Source: an uncultured Clostridia bacterium | GTDB lineage: Bacteria > Bacillota > Clostridia > Christensenellales > Aristaeellaceae | Length of the DNA: 37,417 nt | Direction: 5' to 3' | Assembly: GCA_947166705.1 (NCBI GenBank) | Contig: CAMVFE010000021.1 | Location: 1 to 37,417, forward strand | In this document: positions 31,469 to 37,417 of the stretch, piece by piece | Numbering within the stretch: the first letter of the stretch is position 1 | How the letters are laid out: each line of letters begins with the position of its first letter | Made by a program: the position numbers and the translations under genes | Notes under the pieces: generated by a model | Told to the model about the DNA's origin: nothing | The model's database searches: none | Seen by the model: only the letters and a program-made list of their open reading frames with translations

Positions 31469-32413
31469 TCAGGCCCAGGGGTCGTCCTTCCGCTCCGTGT
31501 CCAGCTCGATCACGTACTGGGGCTTCCGGTTCATGCTGATGAAGATCCGCCCCACGTACTCCCCGACCAGCCCCATGACGATCATCAGGATGCCGAAGAG
31601 CAGCAGGAGCAGGGCCATCATGCTGGTCCAGCCGGCGTCGATCTGCTCCCGCAGGATCAGCTTCCGGACGACCAGCACCAGGCCGACAGCCAGCCCGCCC
31701 AGCGCGGTCCCCGAGCCCAGGAAGGTGGCGATCCGCAGGGGCTTGACGGAAAAGGAGGTGAAGGCGTTCATCCACAGCCGGAAGAGGGAAAAGACCGTGT
31801 AGCCGCTCTCCCCTTCCGCGCGCTCCAGGTGGTCCACCGGCACGTTGATGATCCGGGTCGTGGCCTGCAGCGCCAGCCCGTCCACAAAGGGGAAGGGGCT
31901 TTCGCAGCGGATCATCTGGTCGATGACGAAGCGCTTGGCCGCCCAGTAGCTGGCCATGTACAGGTCCTTCGGCTTGTCCAGCATCCAGGTGAACATCCGG
32001 TTGGTCATCTTCGAGCCCAGGTTCCGGAAGCGGGAGTGCCGCTTCCGGGGATAGTCCGCGTAGACGATGTCGTGCCGCGCGTCGACGGCGTCGATCAGGC
32101 GGAACATCTCCGAGGGCGGATTCTGCCCGTCGTCGTCCAGGGAGACGACGATGTCGCCCGTCACCTGGCGGTATCCCGCCATCAGGGCGGCGTGCTGGCC
32201 GAAATTCCGGCTGAAGCAGATCCCGTGGATATGGGGATCCGCCTCCCGCAGCCGGCGGATCAGCTCCCAGGTTTCATCCGGAGGATTGTCGTTCACCAGG
32301 ATGATCTCGTAATCCAGCTCCGGCCGCTCCGCCAGGGTCCTTCCGATATCCGCCACCACGGGGCCCAGCGTCCTTTCGCTGTGGTAGCAGGGAATCACGC
32401 AGCTGATCTTCAT
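31469..32413 (-). CDS. GT2 glycosyltransferase, ArnC/GtrB-like
   Basis: The protein has 314 residues from ATG 32413, whose first bases overlap the aminotransferase stop (ATGA), indicating translational coupling. The GT-A domain carries SCVIPCYHSERTLGPVV, ILVNDNPPDETWELI, CFSRNFGQHAALMAGY and VVSLDDDGQNPPSEM (about residue 93). The C-terminal helix pair (about 225-290) ends in MGLVGEYVGRIFISMNRKPQ. Coupling to an RffA-type aminotransferase resembles ArnC working with amino-sugars: the enzyme probably loads the aminotransferase-derived sugar onto undecaprenyl phosphate (inference). It is related to, but clearly diverged from, the next gene. Confidence 0.9.
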   Translation of the reverse strand: MKISCVIPCYHSERTLGPVVADIGRTLAERPELDYEIILVNDNPPDETWELIRRLREADPHIHGICFSRNFGQHAALMAGYRQVTGDIVVSLDDDGQNPPSEMFRLIDAVDARHDIVYADYPRKRHSRFRNLGSKMTNRMFTWMLDKPKDLYMASYWAAKRFVIDQMIRCESPFPFVDGLALQATTRIINVPVDHLERAEGESGYTVFSLFRLWMNAFTSFSVKPLRIATFLGSGTALGGLAVGLVLVVRKLILREQIDAGWTSMMALLLLLFGILMIVMGLVGEYVGRIFISMNRKPQYVIELDTERKDDPWA

Positions 32414-33561
32414 TTCCTTCGCCCGCTTTCCGACTGATCAAAGAATGCCCGGACGCCCTCCGTGACCCGCGCCTGGTCCTCCGCGGTGATGCTGTCGTAC
32501 ATCGGCAGGCGCACCAGCCGCTCGCTCTCCCGGGTGGTGAACTCGTCCTCCCCGTGGAACCGGCCGTATTTCAGCCCGGCGGGGGAGGAATGCAGGGGGA
32601 TGTAGTGGAACACGCACTGGACGCCGCGGTCCTTCATGAAGGCGATGAACGCCGTCCGCTCCGCCAGGTCCCGGCATTTCAGGTAGTACATATGCGCGTT
32701 GTGCACGCAGCCCTCGGGGATGTGCGGGACCTCGAAGCGCCCCTCCTCCGCCAGGGGGCGGAAAGCCGCGTCGTAGCGGTTCCAGGCAGCCAGGCGCCGG
32801 GCGTTCATCTCGTCCGCCGCCTCCAGCTGCGCCCAGAGGTAGGCGGCGTTCAGCTCGGAGGGCAGGTAGCTGTCCCCGAAATCGACCCAGGTGTATTTGT
32901 CCACCTGCCCGCGGAAGAACCGGGACCGGTTCGTCCCCTTCTCCCGCAGGATTTCCGCCCGCTCGATATATTTCGGGTCGCGGATCAGCAGCGCGCCGCC
33001 CTCGCCCATGGAAAAATTCTTCGTTTCATGAAAGGAATAGGCCCCGAAATCCCCGATCGTGCCCAGCGGCCGGCCGTGCCAGGAGGACATGACGCCCTGG
33101 GCCGCGTCCTCCACGACCTTCAGACCGTGCTTCTCCGCAACCGCGAGGATCGCATCCATTTCGCAGGCGACGCCGGCATAGTGCACCGGCACGACGACCC
33201 GGGTCCGGTCCGTGACCGCGTCCTCGATTTTCCGCTCGTCCAGGTTCATGGTGTCCGGCCGGATATCCGTGAACACCAGTTTCGCCCCCGCCAGCACGAA
33301 GGCCGTCGCGGTGGAGGAGAAGGTGTAGGAGGGCAGGATGACCTCGTCCCCCGGCTCCAGGCCGCACAGCAGCGCGGCCATATCCAGCGCCGTCGTGCCG
33401 CTGGTGGTCAGCAGGGCCTTGGCCGTGCCGAAGCGGCGCTCCAGCCACTCGGCGCATTTTTTCGTGAAGGCGCCGTCGCCGCAGATCCTGTGCGACGCCA
33501 CGGCCTCCGCCATATACGCCATCTCCCGGCCTGTATAGGGCGGGATGTTGAACTCCACCAT
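32410..33561 (-). CDS. DegT/RffA-type nucleotide-sugar 4-aminotransferase
   Basis: The protein has 383 residues from ATG 33561 after GGAGGGG. This PLP enzyme shows the WecE/RffA pattern: MVEFNIPPYTGREMAYM at the N-terminus, LLTTSGTTALDMAALL, EVILPSYTFSSTATAFVLAG, VVEDAAQGVMSSW, and the lysine of SFHETKNFSMGEGGAL (about 187) that binds the cofactor. RffA makes dTDP-4-amino-4,6-dideoxygalactose from the 4-keto-6-deoxy sugar. First gene of the operon, downstream of a strong promoter (33661-33690). It is not of the class V type usually making 2-aminoethylphosphonate, so it more likely serves the sugar part of the product. Matching 4-keto donors could come from a dTDP-glucose dehydratase elsewhere. 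Confidence 0.9.
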   Translation of the reverse strand: MVEFNIPPYTGREMAYMAEAVASHRICGDGAFTKKCAEWLERRFGTAKALLTTSGTTALDMAALLCGLEPGDEVILPSYTFSSTATAFVLAGAKLVFTDIRPDTMNLDERKIEDAVTDRTRVVVPVHYAGVACEMDAILAVAEKHGLKVVEDAAQGVMSSWHGRPLGTIGDFGAYSFHETKNFSMGEGGALLIRDPKYIERAEILREKGTNRSRFFRGQVDKYTWVDFGDSYLPSELNAAYLWAQLEAADEMNARRLAAWNRYDAAFRPLAEEGRFEVPHIPEGCVHNAHMYYLKCRDLAERTAFIAFMKDRGVQCVFHYIPLHSSPAGLKYGRFHGEDEFTTRESERLVRLPMYDSITAEDQARVTEGVRAFFDQSESGRRK

Positions 33562-33660
33562 CGCGGTCCCCTCCGTTTCCGCTTTCCGGGTTTTGAAAAG
33601 CGCTGCGCCGGACGCGCGGCAAACAGACCGCAGCGCGGCATGCGCGTCCCGTCGATGCTG

Positions 33661-33690
33661 ATTATACACGGAACCGGCGTCCCCTGACAA
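33661..33690 (-). promoter_or_regulatory. Promoter of the phosphonate/glycan operon
   Basis: On the minus strand, -35 TTGTCA (33685-33690), an 18-base spacer and a consensus -10 TATAAT (33661-33666) are seen. The leader would be about 90 bases. Confidence 0.75.
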
Positions 33691-33705
33691 GTTTTCCCCG
33701 TCTCC

Positions 33706-33734
33706 TTGTAAAAGTTTTTGGAATATGGTATGAT
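33706..33734 (+). promoter_or_regulatory. Promoter of asnS
   Basis: A -35 TTGTAA (33706-33711), a 17-base spacer and -10 TATGAT (33729-33734) with extended TGG are present. It is divergent from the operon promoter, with only 15 bases between the two -35 boxes. Confidence 0.72.
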
Positions 33735-33773
33735 TTCGCGGATATACGGACTACAGAAGGGGAGGAAAAACCG

Positions 33774-35153
33774 ATGGATATCATCACCACCCGGGAGCTT
33801 AAGGAGCGCCTTTCGGAGCTGCAGGGGCAGCAGGTCTGCCTGCAGGGCTGGATCCGCAATCACCGGAAGCAGAAGGGCATCAGCTTTATCGACTTCTACG
33901 ACGGCACCTGCTTTAAGAACCCGCAGGTGGTGTACGACGCCTCCCTTCCGGATTACGAGGCCGTGCAGGCCTTCCATATCGGCAGCGCCGTGAAGGTCAC
34001 GGGAAAGGTGGTTCCCAGCTACAGGGATCCCTCGACCCCCGAAATCCAGGCCTCCGAAATCACGCTGGAGGGCGACTGTCCCGAGGATTATCCCCTGCAG
34101 CCGAAGAAGCACTCCCTGGAGTTCCTGCGGGAGATCGCGTACCTCCGGCCCCGGACCCGCCTGTTCCAGGCGGTGTTCCGCGTCCGCAGCGTCGCCTCCA
34201 TGGCGATCCACACCTATTTCCAGGACCGGGGCTACCTATACGTGCATACGCCCCTGATCACCGGGAACGACGCGGAGGGCGCCGGGAACACCTTCACCGT
34301 CACCACCCTGCCCCTGGGCGAGAAGCCGGACTACAGCAAGGATTTCTTCGGCAAGCCCGCCTCCCTGGCCGTAACGGGCCAGCTGGAGGGCGAGACCTTC
34401 GCCCTGGCGTTCAGCAATATCTACACCTTCGGCCCCACCTTCCGCGCGGAGAACAGCAACACCAAGACCCACGCGGCGGAGTTCTGGATGATCGAGCCGG
34501 AGATCGCCTTCTGCGACCTGAACCGGCTGATGGACATCGAGGAGGATTTCCTGAAGTTCCTGGTGCAGACCGTGCTGGACAAATGCCCGGACGAGCTGGA
34601 GTTCCTGGACAAATTCAACGGCGGCGGGCTGATTGAAAAGCTGACTGCCCTGGCCGGCAGCACCTGCGCCCGCGTGACCCACGAGGAGGCCATCACCATC
34701 CTGCGCCAGGCCATGGACAAGGGCGTGAAATTCCAGTTCGAGCCGAAGTACGGCGAGGACACCGCCAAGGAGCACGAGAAGTACCTGACCGAGGAATATT
34801 TCCACAGCCCGGTCTTCGTCTACAACTGGCCGAAGGACATCAAGGCCTTCTACATGTACCAGAACGACGACGGGAAGACCGTCGCCGCCGTGGACCTGCT
34901 GGTTCCCGGCGCGGGCGAGCTGATGGGCGGCAGCCAGAGGGAGGACCGGTACGACCTGCTGGCCGCCCGCATGGACGAGCTGGGCATCAGCAGGGAGCAG
35001 ATGTACTGGTACGTGAACCTGCGTAAATTCGGCGGCTGCACCCACGCCGGCTTCGGCATGGGCTTCGAGCGCCTGCTGATCTACCTCACCGGGGTGGAGA
35101 ACATCCGGGACGTGATCCCCTATTTCCGCACCCCCATGAACTGCGATTTCTGA
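33774..35153 (+). CDS. asnS: Asparagine--tRNA ligase
   Basis: This is a class II aminoacyl-tRNA synthetase of 459 residues, the usual length. An N-terminal OB-fold anticodon-binding domain (VCLQGWIRNHRKQKGISFID) is followed by the catalytic core. Motif 2 is FRAENSNTKTHAAEFWMIEP (about residue 222), followed by EIAFCDL, and motif 3 is GGCTHAGFGMGFERLL (about 423). The Asn-type EPEIAF and the absence of the long insertion of AspRS support AsnRS. It charges tRNA-Asn in the cytosol. Start ATG 33774 follows GGGGAGG. A promoter lies upstream and the RCC1-like gene follows 20 bases after its stop, probably co-transcribed. No T-box leader is visible: the leader is only about 30-35 bases. Confidence 0.97.
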   Translation: MDIITTRELKERLSELQGQQVCLQGWIRNHRKQKGISFIDFYDGTCFKNPQVVYDASLPDYEAVQAFHIGSAVKVTGKVVPSYRDPSTPEIQASEITLEGDCPEDYPLQPKKHSLEFLREIAYLRPRTRLFQAVFRVRSVASMAIHTYFQDRGYLYVHTPLITGNDAEGAGNTFTVTTLPLGEKPDYSKDFFGKPASLAVTGQLEGETFALAFSNIYTFGPTFRAENSNTKTHAAEFWMIEPEIAFCDLNRLMDIEEDFLKFLVQTVLDKCPDELEFLDKFNGGGLIEKLTALAGSTCARVTHEEAITILRQAMDKGVKFQFEPKYGEDTAKEHEKYLTEEYFHSPVFVYNWPKDIKAFYMYQNDDGKTVAAVDLLVPGAGELMGGSQREDRYDLLAARMDELGISREQMYWYVNLRKFGGCTHAGFGMGFERLLIYLTGVENIRDVIPYFRTPMNCDF

Positions 35154-35175
35154 CCGGAGGGGGAGGAACCAGGTG

Positions 35176-36537
35176 ATGAAGCATCGCGCTGTCCTGCCGC
35201 TCTGCCTGCTGCTGGCCGCGGCGCTGGCGGGCTTCCCGCTTTCCGCCCCCGCGGAGGGGGCGCCCCCCGCTTCCGCGGAATCCGCGGCGGAAGCCTCCGG
35301 GACCCCGGGCGCCGAGAGCGCAGACGGGCCGGAGACCGCGGCGGAAGCCGCTTCGGGGCCTGAATCCCCGGGCGCGGAATCCCCGGCGCCGGCCGAATCC
35401 CCGGTGATGCTGCGCAACGGCGGCAGCTTTCTCCTCGCCGTGCGGGAGGACGGCTCCATCATCGGCTGGGGCGACAACCGCCGGGGCCAGCTGGGGATGA
35501 GCGCGGCGCGGGTCCATACCCGCCCCGTGGCCGCCGCCGAGGGAATCGACGGAAACGCGCTGAAGGACATCCAGTGCGGCAACAACAACACCCTGTTCCT
35601 GATGAAGGACGGCACGGTCTACACCTGCGGCACCTACTCCCACGGCACCCAGGGGCTGGGAAAGCTGGACCGGATCGTGAAGACGCCGACCCGGATCCCC
35701 GCCCTCTCCCGGATTGTTCAGGTCTCCTGCGGCTTCGGCCACAACGCGGCGCTGGATGGGGACGGGCATATCTGGGTCTGGGGGCGGAACGACCTGGGCC
35801 AGCTGGGCACCGGAAACCGGAAATCCCTGGATGAGCCGGTGATGCTGGAGCTGGAAAACATCGTGGACGTGACCTGCGGGGGAAAATTCACCCTCGCCCG
35901 GGACGCCGAAGGCCGGGAATACGGCTGGGGCTCCAACGCCTACCGGGTGCTGGAGGACAGCAGCCGGAAGGAGATCCTCTCCCCCGTCCCGCTGACGGGG
36001 CTGGAGGGCCTCCGGGTGGTCTCCTTCGCCGGGGGCTCGGACATGGCCTTCTGGCTGGACGATCAGGGCGGCCTCTGGAGCCGGGGGCGGAACGAGCTGA
36101 AGCAGTGCGGCAGCCGGGAGGCGGCCTGGAAGACCTCCCCGAACCTGACCCGGGTGGATATCCCGGAGAAGGTCGCGGCCATCATCGGCTACTCCTCGGT
36201 GCCCATCGCCCTGACGGAGGACGGAAACGCGTACATCTGGGGCTGCACCACCAACGGGCAGATCGGCAAAGGCAATAATCCCGGCGCCTCCTTTCCGGAG
36301 AAGGGCTGGGATACCGGGGACTGCGTCCAGGTTGCCGCGGGGAGCATCTTCACCTCCCTGATGGACGCGGACGGCCGGATCTGGGTCACGGGCTACAACA
36401 GCTACGGCCAGCTGGGCAACGGCACCACCTCGGCCACCTTCCACTGGACCTGGAACGGCACGAACGTCCGCCAGACGGGCGATCCCGCGGAGGAGGCGAA
36501 GGCCGCCCTGGAGGCGGAAAAAGCCGGCGGGAAATAA
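35176..36537 (+). CDS. Secreted RCC1-like seven-bladed beta-propeller
   Basis: The protein has 453 residues from ATG 35176 (GGGAGG nine bases upstream; a GTG at 35173 is also possible). A signal peptide (MKHRAVLPLCLLLAAALAG) precedes a 45-residue Ala/Glu/Ser/Pro linker. Seven RCC1 repeats follow, for example GSIIGWGDNRRGQLG, GTVYTCGTYSHGTQGLG, GHIWVWGRNDLGQLG, NAYIWGCTTNGQIG and GRIWVTGYNSYGQLG. The chain ends in an Ala/Glu/Lys helix without an anchor. RCC1 propellers bind proteins or ligands; bacterial secreted forms are common in some Clostridia but have no settled function. Position 20 bases after asnS suggests shared transcription without an evident functional link. Confidence 0.88.
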   Translation: MKHRAVLPLCLLLAAALAGFPLSAPAEGAPPASAESAAEASGTPGAESADGPETAAEAASGPESPGAESPAPAESPVMLRNGGSFLLAVREDGSIIGWGDNRRGQLGMSAARVHTRPVAAAEGIDGNALKDIQCGNNNTLFLMKDGTVYTCGTYSHGTQGLGKLDRIVKTPTRIPALSRIVQVSCGFGHNAALDGDGHIWVWGRNDLGQLGTGNRKSLDEPVMLELENIVDVTCGGKFTLARDAEGREYGWGSNAYRVLEDSSRKEILSPVPLTGLEGLRVVSFAGGSDMAFWLDDQGGLWSRGRNELKQCGSREAAWKTSPNLTRVDIPEKVAAIIGYSSVPIALTEDGNAYIWGCTTNGQIGKGNNPGASFPEKGWDTGDCVQVAAGSIFTSLMDADGRIWVTGYNSYGQLGNGTTSATFHWTWNGTNVRQTGDPAEEAKAALEAEKAGGK

Positions 36538-36641
36538 ATCCGGGCCGCCGGAAGCGGCCGCGCAGGGACGCGGCGCCGGAAGAAAGCATATCGAATACGG
36601 AATACGGGCCCGGCGGCCGGAAAGCCCCGGGCATGGAAAAA

Positions 36642-36680
36642 GGAGCCGCGGAAAAGGGGATTTCCCTCTTCCGCGGCTCC
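36642..36680. terminator. Bidirectional terminator between RCC1-like and rny genes
   Basis: A 12-bp stem (GGAGCCGCGGAA with TTCCGCGGCTCC) has TTT after it on the plus strand and TTTTT after it on the minus strand. It ends both convergent genes. Confidence 0.85.
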
Positions 36681-36707
36681 TTTGCGTATCGGGCTTTGCC
36701 GGCCCGC

Positions 36708-37417
36708 TTACTTGGCGTATTCGGTGCTGCGGGTCTCGCGGATCACGTTCACGCGGATCTGGCCCGGATACTCCATCTGCTCCTCGATGGTCTTGGCGAT
36801 TTCCTTCGCCAGGATGCGGATACCCTCGTCGTTGACGTCCTCGGGCTTGACCATGATCCGCACCTCGCGGCCGCTCTGGATGGCGTAGCACTTCTCCACG
36901 CCCTCGAAGCTGTTGGCGATCTCCTCGAGCTTCTCCAGCCGCTTGATGTAGTTCTCCAGGCTCTCGCGCCGGGCGCCGGGACGGGCCGCGGAAATCGCGT
37001 CCGCCGCCTGCACCAGCACGGCCTCGACCGTCTGGGGCTCCACGTCGTTGTGGTGCGCCATGATGCAGTGCACCACCGCGTCGCTCTCGTGATACTTCTT
37101 CGCCAGCTCGGCGCCCAGGGTCACGTGGGTTCCTTCGCTCTCGTGATCCACGGCCTTGCCGATGTCATGCAGCAGGCCGGCGCGCTTGGCCAGCTGGACG
37201 TCCGCGCCCAGCTCCGCAGCCATGAGCCCCGCCAGATGGCTGACCTCGATGGAGTGCTTCAGCACGTTCTGGCCGTAGCTGGTGCGGTACTTCAGGCGGC
37301 CCAGGATCTTGACCAGCTCGTGGTGAATGCCGTGCTGGTTCGTCTCGAAGACCGCGTTCTCCCCGGCCTCGCGGATCTGGTTTTCCACCTCGCGGCGGGC
37401 CTTCTCCACGGTCTCCT
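36708..37417 (-). CDS. rny: Ribonuclease Y, C-terminal part (cut by right edge)
   Basis: About 236 residues of the C-terminal half are visible, and the frame continues past the window edge. Seen are the end of the coiled-coil/KH linker ([15 protein letters not shown]), then the HD phosphodiesterase domain: [23 protein letters not shown], the metal-binding [45 protein letters not shown] and [16 protein letters not shown]. It finishes with the conserved [22 protein letters not shown]-type tail. RNase Y is the membrane-bound endoribonuclease that starts mRNA decay in Bacillota. The N-terminal membrane anchor lies outside the window. Terminated by the hairpin at 36642-36680. Confidence 0.96.
   Translation of the reverse strand, partial: ETVEKARREVENQIREAGENAVFETNQHGIHHELVKILGRLKYRTSYGQNVLKHSIEVSHLAGLMAAELGADVQLAKRAGLLHDIGKAVDHESEGTHVTLGAELAKKYHESDAVVHCIMAHHNDVEPQTVEAVLVQAADAISAARPGARRESLENYIKRLEKLEEIANSFEGVEKCYAIQSGREVRIMVKPEDVNDEGIRILAKEIAKTIEEQMEYPGQIRVNVIRETRSTEYAK

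Noticed and set aside
33735-33773. T-box riboswitch before asnS
   Set aside because: The leader from the promoter is only about 30-35 bases, too short for a T-box, and no T-box sequence is present.

Overview
The window reads as a GC-rich member of the Bacillota (Clostridia). Supporting signs are a ribonuclease Y gene, asnS, a YfhO-type membrane protein, BspA-type leucine-rich repeats, strong GGAGG ribosome binding sites and extended -10 promoters. A gut or rumen lineage is plausible, but this is inference; no rRNA or other taxonomic marker is present.

Layout. Positions 1-6427 (minus strand) hold a phage head and packaging module. In transcription order it is small terminase, large terminase, DUF1073-type portal, DUF2213-type protease with an in-frame nested scaffold, structural cement protein, and a DUF2184-like major capsid protein cut by the left edge. 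No integrase, repressor or replication gene precedes it in the window. Several of these genes lack an ATG start but have strong Shine-Dalgarno sequences before CTG or TTG.

Positions 6804-16937 hold a surface-polysaccharide block. An acyltransferase and a YfhO protein lie on the plus strand. DUF2142, a membrane-bound nucleotide-sugar 4,6-dehydratase, a DUF4422 glycosyltransferase and a polyprenyl-phosphate sugar phosphotransferase lie on the minus strand. Positions 17050-23574 encode two large secreted proteins: a leucine-rich-repeat protein with a long helical C-terminus, and a PDZ / peptidoglycan-binding / PDZ protein in an AT-richer stretch. A Phd/YefM-ParE toxin-antitoxin pair (23926-24484) and a U32-family protein (24552-25778) follow on the plus strand.

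Positions 25944-33561 (minus strand) look like one long operon read from a strong promoter at 33661-33690. It encodes a sugar aminotransferase, two GtrB/ArnC-like glycosyltransferases, an ATP-grasp enzyme, a three-domain protein (NTP transferase + cytidylyltransferase-like + PEP mutase) and a PAP2 phosphatase. The most economical reading is synthesis of a phosphonate, its nucleotide activation and its attachment to a lipid-linked or cell-surface glycan. Phosphonopyruvate decarboxylase and the usual 2-aminoethylphosphonate transaminase are not in the window. On the other side of the divergent promoter pair are asnS and a secreted RCC1-like propeller. The 3' part of rny closes the window.

Scattered through both the phage and host parts is a family of short hairpin repeats (core GGGACGGTYCTTTT and its complement). 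Every copy is oriented so that the coding strand of an adjacent gene reads AAAAGRACCGTCCC. This consistent orientation, one copy lying between two copies of a gene's 3' end, and the PEP-mutase fusion operon are the most interesting observations.
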